Shown here piece after piece: positions 13,026 through 21,865 of a DNA stretch of 64,000 nucleotides. Positions within the stretch are counted from its first letter, which is position 1, and the number at the start of each line of letters is the position of its first letter. The position numbers and the translations under genes were made by a program. The DNA is from Gemmatimonas sp. (lineage in GTDB: Bacteria > Gemmatimonadota > Gemmatimonadetes > Gemmatimonadales > Gemmatimonadaceae): NCBI GenBank assembly GCA_013822425.1, contig PNKL01000004.1, positions 1 to 64,000 on the forward strand, read 5' to 3'. Below the pieces are notes generated by a model. That model saw only the letters and a list, made by a program, of their open reading frames with translations, had not been told where the DNA came from and did no database searches.

Positions 13026-13333
13026 CCCTTCAGGTCTGGCTCGACGCGCGCCAACCCGTGGCGCCCGACGCGCTGAGGGGACGCATCGCCGAGCTGGTGT
13101 CGGAGCACCCGGAGTGGGAGGCGATGCCGCGGGCACACGCGCTGCTCCTGGCGAGCGAACGCCTGATGAAGGATGTGCTGGCGGCGGCACCGAAAGACCG
13201 TCAGGCGGCGCTCGACCTGCTCGCGGGCGATGCGTGCGTCACGTACGCGTTCGAAGCCGCGGCAGACGAGCCAGACGAGCTTGGCGCGCTCGCCGACCAA
13301 GCCATGCAGCGAATAGCCAGGCTCGCGGATTGA
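13022..13333 (+). CDS. Hypothetical protein translationally coupled to alaS
   Basis: A 103-residue, acidic, predicted soluble helical protein that I do not recognise. It starts with GTG inside the alaS stop (GTGA overlap), so it is almost certainly translated with alaS. It contains a leucine/alanine-rich middle and a C-terminal ADQAMQRIARLAD helix, with no cysteines typical of a metal site apart from one. No signal peptide or membrane segment is seen. Coding-like composition and coupling support reality; the function is unknown. Confidence 0.65.
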
Positions 13334-13345
13334 TAACGCTGGACT

Positions 13346-13515
13346 TCTTCACCACGGAGGCACGGAGGAGAACGGAGGGCCACGGAGTACGACAACGGCA
13401 ACTTCTGGGGGGAACTGCGAGTGCCAGACCGACCCCTGTGTTGCACGCTGTCGTTCCTCCAAGCAGTAGCAGTCCTCCGTGGCCCTCCGTTTCCTCCGGT
13501 CCTCCGTGGTTCAAC
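13346..13515. repeat. Inverted 'cacggaggcacggagg' spacer repeat
   Basis: Bases 13352-13388 contain ccacggaggcacggaggaga and ggagggccacggagt; bases 13471-13513 contain the complementary cctccgtggccctccgttt and cctccgtggttcaacc. The two halves enclose about 80 bp and can pair. No gene is visible in the 200-bp gap between the orphan gene and gmhA. Confidence 0.75.
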
Positions 13516-13533
13516 CACTCGTCCCTCCTCCCG

Positions 13534-14082
13534 ATGCAACATCTTGCTGAGTTAGCTGAACTCGCCGCCAAGAGCGCGACGGAACTGACCCCCGCCATCG
13601 AGCGCGCGGTCACGATGGTGCGCGACACGCTGCAGCGCGGCGGCACGCTCTACTTCTGCGGCAACGGCGGCAGCGCGGCCGACGCGCAGCACATGGCCAC
13701 CGAGTACGTGGTGCGGTACAAGAAGGAGCGCCGCGCCTACGCCGCCGTCGCGCTGACCACCGACACGTCGCTGCTCACCGCCGCCGGCAACGACTACGGC
13801 TTCGATGCCATCTTCGCGCGTCAGGTGGAAGCGCTGTGCCGGAAGGGAGACCTGCTCATCCTGCACACGACGAGCGGCAACTCGCCCAACCTCCTGCGCG
13901 CGGCCGAGGCCGCGCAGGCGCAGGGCGTGGCGACACTGGCGCTTTCAGCAAAGGGCGGGGGACCGCTCTCGGTGCTCGTGGATCACTGCATCATCGTGCC
14001 CACCGACCGAACGGATAGAGCGCAGGAGATTCAGCTGTGCATCCAACACTACATTTGCGAGCAGGCAGAAAAGGACGATTGA
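13534..14082 (+). CDS. gmhA: Phosphoheptose isomerase (SIS domain)
   Basis: The 182-residue protein matches GmhA, which converts sedoheptulose 7-phosphate to D-glycero-heptose 7-phosphate for LPS inner core and related glycans. A SIS fold is seen with CGNGGSAADAQHMATEY near residue 44, TTDTSLLTAAGND near 75, HTTSGNSPN near 111 and the C-terminal DRAQEIQLCIQHYICE helix carrying the catalytic Glu/His region. The ATG at 13534 follows the repeat spacer and gives the expected family length. The heptose 7-phosphate kinase of the same pathway is encoded at 34616-35632. Confidence 0.92.
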   Translation: MQHLAELAELAAKSATELTPAIERAVTMVRDTLQRGGTLYFCGNGGSAADAQHMATEYVVRYKKERRAYAAVALTTDTSLLTAAGNDYGFDAIFARQVEALCRKGDLLILHTTSGNSPNLLRAAEAAQAQGVATLALSAKGGGPLSVLVDHCIIVPTDRTDRAQEIQLCIQHYICEQAEKDD

Positions 14083-14224
14083 GGATTATGCGGAACGGGG
14101 AGAAGGTCGAGGCTTAGTACTTATAGTTGCACCCATGACCGTTCGCGCGTCGCTCTGGTAACGACGGCCGGAGCGTGGCGATGCGCGAGCAGCACCTGGC
14201 GGCGGGATGGGCGCGGGAGCTGGC

Positions 14225-14294
14225 GACGCGCCCACCAAGCGAGCGCCCGCTGTGGACACTACCGCGCCCGTCGGCGATGAACCGCAACTGTAGT
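14225..14294 (+). repeat. Direct repeat, left copy, flanking the orphan lipoprotein
   Basis: About 70 bp similar to 15172-15242, including an identical accgcgcccgtcggcgatga (14261-14280) and ccgcaactgtagt. It sits in the 450-bp gap 14083-14531, which has no convincing gene apart from a small main-family spacer word at 14092-14114. Near 14115 the sequence agtacttatagttgc is an imperfect inverted match to the repeat end gcaactgtagtact. Confidence 0.6.
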
Positions 14295-14531
14295 ACTGAT
14301 ATGAAGCGAGTGGTTGCGTGTGTCGGTTCACTGGTGCTCGGTAACGTTCCGTTTGGCAACGTCGGCTATGCGCCGCCCGTCGCGGCTCGGTGGTCTCGGC
14401 GCATCGGGTGGACGCGCGGGCGCACCATCACCGCACAGTTAGTGTACCACGCAGGACGTCCAGTCGACGGGTGCAGTGAGATATCATCGGATCACTGCAG
14501 CGGCAAGCTGCACCAGGGGAGAGGTATTCCC

Positions 14532-15047
14532 GTGTTTCACCATTGGTCCGCCATGTGCTTGGGAGTCGTTACGCTGACGGCCTGTCGGTCTCCGGTGGAG
14601 CCGACGGCAGATCTTGCAGTTGCCCTACGCGTCACGGTCGCCGACGTACGCGTGGTTCAGGGGGGGACAGTCGCCCGTCCATTGCGGGGTCTCAGTTTGG
14701 GGGTGCGGCTGGAGAACACCGCGCGCGATTCCCTCGATTTCTCGGAATGCGGCATCTCTCTCTCGTTCTTCGATGTGGCATCCTCCCAGTGGCAGAGCGT
14801 TGGCGGAGGTTGTGGTTGGGATGGGAGCCTGCAATGGAGGACCCTCGCTCCGGGTAAGGCCTTTGAACGGCAGAAGGTGTATCTTGCGTCGTCGGGGGTG
14901 TTTCCGTTCCAGTGGCCTGTCGGTGGACTTACCGGGAACGTATCCGGGACGTACAGAGTTGACGTCATCGTCGGAAGTGCCGGCGACCCAGTCATTTCCT
15001 GGGCGTCTTCGGTTCCATTCGTTGTGGTCGACACGGCGGCTCGTTGA
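14532..15047 (+). CDS. Putative lipoprotein, orphan
   Basis: The 171-residue product begins with a short signal peptide ending in a lipobox (GVVTLTAC, Cys at residue 18), so it is probably anchored to a membrane. The mature part is beta-rich, with GLSLGVRLENTARDSLDF and a LAPGKAFERQKVYLAS segment that recall the small immunoglobulin-like BsuPI/intracellular proteinase-inhibitor fold, but this is only a resemblance. The GTG start has GGAGAGG seven bases upstream; ATG 14553 is possible. GC content and codon use are lower than in neighbours, and it lies between two direct repeats, which suggests acquired DNA. Confidence 0.55.
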   Translation: MFHHWSAMCLGVVTLTACRSPVEPTADLAVALRVTVADVRVVQGGTVARPLRGLSLGVRLENTARDSLDFSECGISLSFFDVASSQWQSVGGGCGWDGSLQWRTLAPGKAFERQKVYLASSGVFPFQWPVGGLTGNVSGTYRVDVIVGSAGDPVISWASSVPFVVVDTAAR

Positions 15048-15171
15048 ACCGCGAAATGTGCGCGCGTTCGAGTACGCGCTGAGCGTGCCGGAGATTCGGC
15101 ACCTCCTCACGCACCTCGTCTTTCACCAAGTGCCCCCAGATCCCGCGCACATCGTCGCCACCTCCCGGTGG

Positions 15172-15242
15172 CGCCGCGCCCACCAGGATAGCGCTCGCCG
15201 TGGGCACAACCGCGCCCGTCGGCGATGAGCCGCAACTGTAGT
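15172..15242 (+). repeat. Direct repeat, right copy, flanking the orphan lipoprotein
   Basis: Partner of 14225-14294: it shares accgcgcccgtcggcgatga (15209-15228) and gccgcaactgtagt, with a similar but diverged 35 bp before that. The two copies are about 945 bp apart and in the same orientation. Confidence 0.6.
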
Positions 15243-15248
15243 GTTAGC

Positions 15249-15360
15249 GACGAGGGAGGAGATGTGGAACGAGGAGGGAGGTCTCCGGCGCACAGGAGGG
15301 CTCCCTCCTCGTTCCGGCTCCCGTCCCTCGTCCGTACGCCTCGACCCCCTCCCCGTTCCG
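15249..15360. repeat. Spacer repeat cluster, ggaacgaggagg family
   Basis: A forward copy (tggaacgaggagggagg near 15264) is answered by complementary copies (ccctcctcgttccggctccc near 15311 and ctcgaccccctccccgttcc near 15340). It ends exactly at the stop codon of the reverse-strand efflux gene, so it could serve as its 3' hairpin. Confidence 0.75.
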
Positions 15361-18300
15361 TCAAGGCACCGGAATCGGATGCTCCGCCGTGAACTCAAGC
15401 TTTGGCGCCAGCAGGCGGTACAGCACCGGTGTCACGAGTCTCGCAATCAGCGTGGAGGACACGAGCCCGCCGATGATCACCCACGCCAGCGGCGAATACA
15501 GGCTCGAGCCTTCGAGTGCGAGCGGCAGCAGGCCGCCGATGGCGGTGGCGGATGTCAGCACGATCGGCACGAAACGCACCTCGCCCGCGCGCTGGATGGC
15601 GTCGTCGAGCGAGTAGCCCTGCCGGCGCAGCTCGTCGGTGAAGTCCACCAGCAGGATGCTCGTCTTGATCTCGATGCCGATGAGCGCCACGAAGCCGATC
15701 ATCGCCGCAAAGCTCAGCGTGTAGCCGGTCAGCCAGAGCGCCGTGATGCCGCCAACGATGCCGAGCGGGATGACGCTTGCCACCACCAGCGTGCTCTTGA
15801 ACGTGCGGAACTCGAGCACGAGAATGGCGAGGATGCCGAACACGGCCACGATGATGGCGCCGCCGATGCCGCCAAAGCTCTCCTGGCGGCTCTCGATCTC
15901 GCCGGCCGGCACCAGGCGGTAGCCGGCGGGAAGCGTAAGCCCCTCGAGCCTTGCCAGCACGTCCTTTGTGACGCGGTCGGTGTTGTACCCCGTCCGCACG
16001 GAGCTGGTCACCGTCACCGAGCGCTGCTGCAGGTGGTGCGCGATGACCGTCGGCGAGCCCTGGAAGCCGAGCTGCGCCAGCTGGTTCAGCGGGATCATCG
16101 CCCCCGTGGTCGAGGCCACGTGGATGCGGTCCAGGATCTCGGTCGTCGGCCGTCCCTCGCGCGGCACGCGCACGGTGATGGGATACTCGTCGCCATCGGC
16201 TGCGCGGAACTTCCCCGCCTCGAGCCCCGCCACGCCGAGCCGCACGGTGCGGTCGAGTTCGGCCGTTGCCACGCCCACCAGGCCGGCCTTCTGCCGGTCC
16301 ACGATGAGCGCCAGGTCGGTGCGCGAGACGGTGAGCGGATTGCGCACATACTGCGTCCCCGCCGTCCCCTGCATGATCTTCTCCACCCGCGCCGCCAGCG
16401 TGCGCAGGGAGTCGAGGTCGTTGCCCTCGATGCGCATGGCGACGGGGGCATCAATGGGCGGTCCGTTCTCGAACTCCTTCACCTCGATGCGTGCCCCGGC
16501 GTACTGCGCGAAGATCGCGCGCAGGCTGTCAATCATCAGCGGCTGCTGCTTGGGCTCGTACTTCCTGAGCAGCACGAACAGCTGGCCGATGTGCGCCGAT
16601 TCCTGCCGTGGCGCGGTGTTGTAGTAGACGAACGGGTTGCCGAGCCCGACGTTGGTGAAGACGCCCCGCACGCTCGGATGCTTGAGCAGCACCGACTCGA
16701 CGTGGCGCGCCGCCTGGTCGGTGGCGTCGATGGACGCCCCCTGCGCCGCCTCGATGTCCACCAGGAACTGCGGCGTCCCCGCCTTCGGGAAGAGCGAGAA
16801 GCCCACCACCGGGACGAGCGCGAACGACGACGCGATGAGCGCGCCGGCGATGGCCAGCGTGCGCAGCGGATTGCCGAGCGCGCGGTGCAGCAGTGGCGCG
16901 TAGCTCTTCTGGATGCCCAGCTCGAGCCACTGCAGGTAGCGGTTCCCCTTGGGCGCCGACGTCGCCGGCATCACCTTCGATGCCAGCCACGGGACAATGG
17001 TGAAGCTGACGAAGAGCGAGGCGAGCACGGCGTACACCACCGCGAGCGGGAGCGAGCGGATGTATCGCCCTGCGAGCCCGGGGAGGAAGATGAGCGGCAG
17101 GAAGGCGAAGATCAGCGTCGCCGTCGCCCCCATCACCGCCACGGAGATCTGCCTGGTGGCTTGCACGGCGGCTTGTCGTCGCGAATGCCCGGCGCGCAGG
17201 AAGCGCGAGATGTTCTCCACCACCACGATGCTGTCGTCCACCAGCAGGCCGAGGGAAATCACGAAGCCCACGATGGACAGCTGGTTGATGCTGAACCCCG
17301 TGAGGTCGAGCAGGGTGACGGCAATGGCGAGCGACGTCGGAATGGAGACCATCACGACGAGGCTCGCCCGCGGTCCGAGCGGGAGCAGCGTGAGCAGCAC
17401 GAGGCCCAGCGCGATGGCGAAGTCGGTGGCGAGGCGCGACAGACGCGAGGCGACGTTGGCCGCCTGGTCGAAGCCGCGCTCCATCTTCACCAGCGGCGGA
17501 AGCGTCCGCTCCAGCGTGTCGAGCGCCGGCCACATCGCAGCCTTCACGCGCTCGATGTTGAAGCCCTCCTGCATCGCTGCCGTCACGAAGACGGCGCGCT
17601 GGCCGTTCCAGCGCCCGATATGCACCGGGTCGGCGTACCCCCAGCGCACATCGGCGACGTCGCGCAGGCGCACCACGCCGGTGCGTGACCCGCCGACGAT
17701 GGTCTGCTGCACCTCCTCGATGGTCCGGTAGCGTCCCTGCGGCACGAGGTTGAAGCGCCGCGTGCCCGCGTCCACGCTCCCGCCCGGGATGGAGACGTTG
17801 TCGCTCCCGATGGCCTGCATCACCTGAGTCGGCGGAATCCCCGCCCGCGCGAGGCGATCGAGGTCGAGCGCCACCTGCACCTCACGCTTCGGCGCGGCCC
17901 ACCGTTCGGCCTTCTTGATGCCGCTGATCCGCTCGAGGCGTTCCTCGATGCGGTTGGCGATCGAGTCCAGTTCGGCGTACGGCACCGTCCCGCTTACCAG
18001 CGCCAACTGGAGGATGTTCACGTTGGTGCCCGACGCGCGGAGGACCTGCAGTCGCGCCAGTCCCGAAGGCAGGTCGGGACGCAGCGCGCTCATCTCGCGC
18101 ATCACCTCCTCCTCCTTGGCATCCGCATCCACCGACGTCTCAAACTCGAGCTCGATGGACGCCAACCCATCCTCGGCGTACGACACGAGCTTCTTGACGC
18201 GCTCCAGCGCGCCCAGCTTGTCCTCGATCTTGTCGACGACGAGCTGTTCCATGTCGCTCGGGCTCGCCCCCGGATACACCGCGTAGACGATGAAGACCGG

Positions 18301-18426
18301 AATCTCGATGATCGGGTCTTCGCCGCGCGGAATCTTGAGCCAGCTCGAGATGCCCAGCGCGCCGAGCATCAGGAACAGCAGGATCGTGAACTGCCAGCGC
18401 CTGACGGAGAACTCGGCGAGCTTCAC
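15361..18426 (-). CDS. RND-family efflux transporter permease
   Basis: A 1021-residue inner-membrane pump of the AcrB/RND superfamily that expels small molecules by proton antiport. The N-terminal helix is followed by the porter domain, and the characteristic GLLVDDSIVVVENISR (TM4, with the proton-relay Asp pair) and the GLVSSTLIARLVTPVLY C-terminal helix are present. It lacks features of the metal-exporting CusA class. Start GTG 18426 overlaps the adaptor stop (GTGA). The gene ends in a repeat spacer. It forms a four-gene operon with the adaptor, a TolC-like protein and a TetR regulator; substrate cannot be predicted. Confidence 0.92.
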   Translation of the reverse strand: MKLAEFSVRRWQFTILLFLMLGALGISSWLKIPRGEDPIIEIPVFIVYAVYPGASPSDMEQLVVDKIEDKLGALERVKKLVSYAEDGLASIELEFETSVDADAKEEEVMREMSALRPDLPSGLARLQVLRASGTNVNILQLALVSGTVPYAELDSIANRIEERLERISGIKKAERWAAPKREVQVALDLDRLARAGIPPTQVMQAIGSDNVSIPGGSVDAGTRRFNLVPQGRYRTIEEVQQTIVGGSRTGVVRLRDVADVRWGYADPVHIGRWNGQRAVFVTAAMQEGFNIERVKAAMWPALDTLERTLPPLVKMERGFDQAANVASRLSRLATDFAIALGLVLLTLLPLGPRASLVVMVSIPTSLAIAVTLLDLTGFSINQLSIVGFVISLGLLVDDSIVVVENISRFLRAGHSRRQAAVQATRQISVAVMGATATLIFAFLPLIFLPGLAGRYIRSLPLAVVYAVLASLFVSFTIVPWLASKVMPATSAPKGNRYLQWLELGIQKSYAPLLHRALGNPLRTLAIAGALIASSFALVPVVGFSLFPKAGTPQFLVDIEAAQGASIDATDQAARHVESVLLKHPSVRGVFTNVGLGNPFVYYNTAPRQESAHIGQLFVLLRKYEPKQQPLMIDSLRAIFAQYAGARIEVKEFENGPPIDAPVAMRIEGNDLDSLRTLAARVEKIMQGTAGTQYVRNPLTVSRTDLALIVDRQKAGLVGVATAELDRTVRLGVAGLEAGKFRAADGDEYPITVRVPREGRPTTEILDRIHVASTTGAMIPLNQLAQLGFQGSPTVIAHHLQQRSVTVTSSVRTGYNTDRVTKDVLARLEGLTLPAGYRLVPAGEIESRQESFGGIGGAIIVAVFGILAILVLEFRTFKSTLVVASVIPLGIVGGITALWLTGYTLSFAAMIGFVALIGIEIKTSILLVDFTDELRRQGYSLDDAIQRAGEVRFVPIVLTSATAIGGLLPLALEGSSLYSPLAWVIIGGLVSSTLIARLVTPVLYRLLAPKLEFTAEHPIPVP

Positions 18427-19526
18427 GGCTTGATCTCCACGCGCGCGCTGTCGGAGAGCCACGTGGCGCCGTTGCGGACGACGCGCGGCACACCATCGAG
18501 GCCGCGCACCAGCACCTTGTCACCCGCGAGTCCGACGAGCGCCACGGTCACGCGACGCGCGCGCGTGCCCGACGCATCCACGGTGTACACGCTCCCGCGC
18601 GCCTTGTTGCCCTCCGCGAGCGCCTCGGCGGGAATCGCGTACACGGCACCGTCGGTCAGTGCCGCCGCTCCGAGCAATCCTGAATCCGAAATCGGTTTCC
18701 GTGCCCGTGCCCGTTCCCTCACCGTGCCCCTGTCCCGCAGTGCAATGACCGCTCGCCCCACCAGCCCGGAAGGCAACGCCTGCACCCCCTCAAGCAGAAT
18801 CTCGACGACGTAGACACCTGTCCGCGGATCAGCCGACGCGCCCACCTGCGTGACCTTGCCGCGGAAGATCTTGCCCGGCACCGCATCAAACGCCACCTCG
18901 GCGCGATCACCGACGGTCAGCCGCACCGCGTCGCGATCAGAGACGCCGGCGCGTAGCACGGAGCCACGCGCGTTCGATGCGAACTGGATGACCGGCGTCC
19001 CCGCGCCGACCATCTGTCCTGCGCTGGCGAGGCGCATCAGCACCACGCCGTCCGCCGGCGCGACGATGGTCGCGTACTCCTGGTTCACGCGCGCAGCGCG
19101 CAGGTCGGCCTCGGCGGCGTCGCGCGCCGTCTGCGCATCCTGCAGCTGCGCGAGCGTCACGACGGAATCGCGGTAGAGCCGCTCGACGCGCTGGGCGTCG
19201 CGCCGTGCCTTCTCCGCGCCCGCCGCCGCCTTGGCGAGCAGCGCGTCAATCTCGCGCTGGTCGAGCGCGGCGAGCACCTGGCCGCGGCGCATCCGTGCAC
19301 CGTCGTCCACCATGACCTTGCCCACGATGCCGCCGATCTTGAATGAGAGCGTGACTTCGTCCTTGGCGCCGAGCGTGCCCGACGCGGTGACGGGGGCACT
19401 CTGACCAGCCGGAACGACGTCGGCCATCTGCACGGGGATGACGGTCTCGGGCGGCGCGTTGCGCCCCTCGGCGCCGCCGCCGCAGGCGGAGAGCGCGAGA
19501 AGCGCGAGTAGGGGGAGCCTGGTCAT
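18423..19526 (-). CDS. RND efflux periplasmic adaptor (membrane fusion protein)
   Basis: The 367-residue lipoprotein (lipobox LLALSAC, near residue 12) bridges the RND pump and the outer-membrane channel. A biotinyl-lipoyl half-motif (SFKIGGIVGKVMVDDGARM), a long helical hairpin and the returning half-motif (ATIVAPADGVVLMRLASAGQ) are followed by beta-barrel and membrane-proximal domains. Around residue 265-280 a stretch reading RDRGTVRERARARKPISDSG is encoded by repetitive gggcacgg-type DNA and looks like an inserted loop. ATG 19526 was chosen because it begins the signal peptide; an open frame continues upstream. Confidence 0.88.
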   Translation of the reverse strand: MTRLPLLALLALSACGGGAEGRNAPPETVIPVQMADVVPAGQSAPVTASGTLGAKDEVTLSFKIGGIVGKVMVDDGARMRRGQVLAALDQREIDALLAKAAAGAEKARRDAQRVERLYRDSVVTLAQLQDAQTARDAAEADLRAARVNQEYATIVAPADGVVLMRLASAGQMVGAGTPVIQFASNARGSVLRAGVSDRDAVRLTVGDRAEVAFDAVPGKIFRGKVTQVGASADPRTGVYVVEILLEGVQALPSGLVGRAVIALRDRGTVRERARARKPISDSGLLGAAALTDGAVYAIPAEALAEGNKARGSVYTVDASGTRARRVTVALVGLAGDKVLVRGLDGVPRVVRNGATWLSDSARVEIKP

Positions 19527-19573
19527 GGTCTTGGTGGTTGGGCAGCTGTCAGGATGAATGCCGTTGGACGAAA

Positions 19574-21049
19574 TCATGGAATGGCCCTCAACGCCGCCGC
19601 CCGCTCCAGTTCCACATACCTCGCGACGAGCGCATACCGGCTCATCACGAGGTTCAGCTCGGCGGCGGTGAACTGCTGTCGCGCGTCGGCCCATTCCAGG
19701 TGCGGCGCGAGCCCTTCAGTGAAGCGGCGGTCCACCATCTCGAAGGCGCGGCGTGATGCGTCCACGCGGGCGGTGGCGGCGACAAGGCCCTGACGCGCCA
19801 CAGTCACCGCGTCGAACGCCGTGCGCACGTCGAGCGCGATCATGCGATCGGTCTCCGCAGCGCGCAGGGCCATCGCGTGCTGCGCGGAGCTCGCCTGCTG
19901 GCGGCGCATCGCGTCCTGTCCGCCGTTGAAGAGGTTCCACTGCAGCACGACGCTCGCCATGCTCGCGTCGCGCCTGGTGTCGAAATGGTACGCGGAGCCC
20001 TGCACCCCATAGTCGGCGGCGATCGCGAGCATCGGGAGGAAGCCCGACGTTGCGGCACGTCCCTGCGCACGCGCAGCAGCGCGGCCGGCGGCCACCTGCG
20101 CGCGCTCCTCGCGCCGCCGGGCGGCGACGAGCGCCTCGTCGAGCGTGAGCGGGCGCATCGCGGGGAGCTGCGCGTCGTCGAGCGTCGCCATCGGAGTGTT
20201 GGCGTCGCGATCGAGCAGGAGATTGAGCGCGCCGAGTGCCGCGTCGCGCAGGCGCGTCGCCTCGGCGCGCTGCTGCTCGACGTCGGCCACGGTGGCGCGG
20301 GCGCGATAGACCGCGTCGCCGGTGGCGGCGCCGGCGCCCACGAGCCGCTCGGCGACGCGCTGGTTCTCGTTGACGACGCGGAGCGCCGCGTCGTAGATGT
20401 CCACCGCGCGCGCGGCGCGAGCGTAATTCAGGTAGGCCACGCGCGCGTCGGCGTCGAGCCGGCGCTTGGCGACGGCCAGCTCGGCGCCGCGCAATTCGCG
20501 AATGGCGCGCGCCGCCGCGAGGTTGGCGAAGAGCGCGCCGTTGAAGAGCGGGAGCGTGGAGCGGAGCTTCGTCTCCTGCTTGTAGGGCAGGGTCTGACGG
20601 ATGTTGGTGGGGAACTGGTCGCGCCCGATGAGCTGGTTGAGCGCCGCGTAGGCCGGGTTGATGGCGTCGCCGATATCAAATGCGCCGTCCAGCTCCGAGT
20701 AGCGCGCGTCCACCGAGAGCGTGGGAAGGAACATTCCCTTCGCCTGGCGCACGCCGAGCTGTCCCTGGCGTTCCACTTCGTGCGCCTGACGCACCCCGAG
20801 GTTGCGGCTGATGGCGAGCCGCGCGACGGAGTCGAGCGTCGACGCGGCTGCAACCGGAGCTGCAACCGGAGCTGCAACCGGAGCTGCGACCGGAGCCGCA
20901 ACCGGAGCCGCCGCGAAGGCGCGCTGCGCTGCCACCTCGCCGGACAGGATCAGGAGCAGGGCAAGCGTTGCGATGGCCACGGCGAGGCCCGAGAGAATCA
21001 GGTGGACGACGGCGCCGTCGGGAGAGATGACTCTGCAGTGCTTGAGCAT
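19574..21049 (-). CDS. TolC-family outer membrane efflux protein
   Basis: A 491-residue outer-membrane channel subunit with two OEP repeats: long amphipathic helices with YLNYARAARAVDIYDAAL and the second repeat DVRTAFDAVTVARQGLVAA. An N-terminal signal segment (LALLLILSGEVAAQ) is followed by PVAAPVAAPVAA repeats encoded by a 12-bp tandem repeat (about 20852-20912), a likely slippage-prone linker. It is first after tetR in the operon; the gap to the adaptor gene is 47 bp. The start is uncertain: ATG 21049 is used, which leaves a longer N-terminus than usual before the signal helix. Confidence 0.85.
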   Translation of the reverse strand: MLKHCRVISPDGAVVHLILSGLAVAIATLALLLILSGEVAAQRAFAAAPVAAPVAAPVAAPVAAPVAAASTLDSVARLAISRNLGVRQAHEVERQGQLGVRQAKGMFLPTLSVDARYSELDGAFDIGDAINPAYAALNQLIGRDQFPTNIRQTLPYKQETKLRSTLPLFNGALFANLAAARAIRELRGAELAVAKRRLDADARVAYLNYARAARAVDIYDAALRVVNENQRVAERLVGAGAATGDAVYRARATVADVEQQRAEATRLRDAALGALNLLLDRDANTPMATLDDAQLPAMRPLTLDEALVAARRREERAQVAAGRAAARAQGRAATSGFLPMLAIAADYGVQGSAYHFDTRRDASMASVVLQWNLFNGGQDAMRRQQASSAQHAMALRAAETDRMIALDVRTAFDAVTVARQGLVAATARVDASRRAFEMVDRRFTEGLAPHLEWADARQQFTAAELNLVMSRYALVARYVELERAAALRAIP

Positions 21050-21083
21050 CGCGGGAGAGGGAGACTGGGGGAGTAGGGGAGCG

Positions 21084-21746
21084 TCAGGCGGACGGTTCGC
21101 GAAGCAGCCCGCGGAGCACGATGTCCGACATGACCGCGGCCGTCGCGTCCGGATCGCGCAGGTCAAGCCAAGGGTGAGTCTTCTCCGGTGAGTGCAGGTG
21201 GATGGCGGCAAGTCCGTGCACACCGGACCACAGGATCTGGGCGACCATCTCCGGATCGGTGAACTCGGGGCGCAGGCGCCCGGCCGCGATAGCCTCACGA
21301 ACGTTTGCGAGCAGGAACTGATAACCGTTTTCAGCAGGATCGATGGTTACGCACTCCGGCCCCGGTATCGGACGCTCGACGAGAAACATGAAGCGGAACT
21401 GCTGCGGGTGATCCAGCGCGAAGCGGACGTAGTTCTGACCCATAAGTCGAAGACGCGTCACCGGATCGGGGATCTTGTCCATGGTCTGGAGCGCCTCGCC
21501 GAGTGCGCGGAAGTCGACGGCGCACAGCTCGTTGAGGAGGGAGTCCTTGTCTTGGAAGTGGTGGTAGATGGCGGTTGCCGTGTAGCCGATCTGGTCGGCG
21601 ATGCGGCGCATCGAGGTCTGCGCGTAGCCCTGCGTGGTGAAGAGCTCGCGGGCGGCTTCGAGGATGCGCTGGCGCGTCTCGGCTTTTTCTCTATCGCGCC
21701 GGGCGCGGGAGGGAGACGTGGGGTCCAGGTGTGTTGTACTTGACAT
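21084..21746 (-). CDS. TetR-family transcriptional regulator of the efflux operon
   Basis: The 220-residue protein has a TetR helix-turn-helix at residues about 25-70 (RILEAARELFTTQGYAQTSM then ADQIGYTATAIYHHFQDKDS) and a divergent ligand-binding domain. Being the first gene of the reverse-strand operon, with a clean palindrome 10 bp before its start, it most likely represses itself and the pump genes until a substrate binds. Start ATG 21746 is preferred over the in-frame codon at 21764, which would lie inside the operator region. Confidence 0.9.
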   Translation of the reverse strand: MSSTTHLDPTSPSRARRDREKAETRQRILEAARELFTTQGYAQTSMRRIADQIGYTATAIYHHFQDKDSLLNELCAVDFRALGEALQTMDKIPDPVTRLRLMGQNYVRFALDHPQQFRFMFLVERPIPGPECVTIDPAENGYQFLLANVREAIAAGRLRPEFTDPEMVAQILWSGVHGLAAIHLHSPEKTHPWLDLRDPDATAAVMSDIVLRGLLREPSA

Positions 21747-21755
21747 GGTGAGATT

Positions 21756-21772
21756 ACCTAACACCGTTAGGT
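21756..21772. promoter_or_regulatory. TetR operator palindrome
   Basis: ACCTAAC and GTTAGGT form a perfect 7-bp inverted repeat around three bases (ACC). It lies between the divergent tetR operon (start 21746) and the dehydrogenase gene (start 21866). The arm sequence and spacing fit the common TetR-family operator type. The dehydrogenase may share the regulation. Confidence 0.75.
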
Positions 21773-21865
21773 CGGCCTGTCAAGCGCCCCGTTGCGCCGG
21801 ACGCCGGGCGCGGGCACGGCTGGCGTGCTAAATTTCGATGTCCCACACCCGCAATCGGAGCAAGG

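Noticed and set aside
14225-15242. Integron attC sites around the orphan lipoprotein
   Set aside because: The repeat ends do not carry the RYYYAAC / GTTRRRY core sites and no integron integrase is seen.
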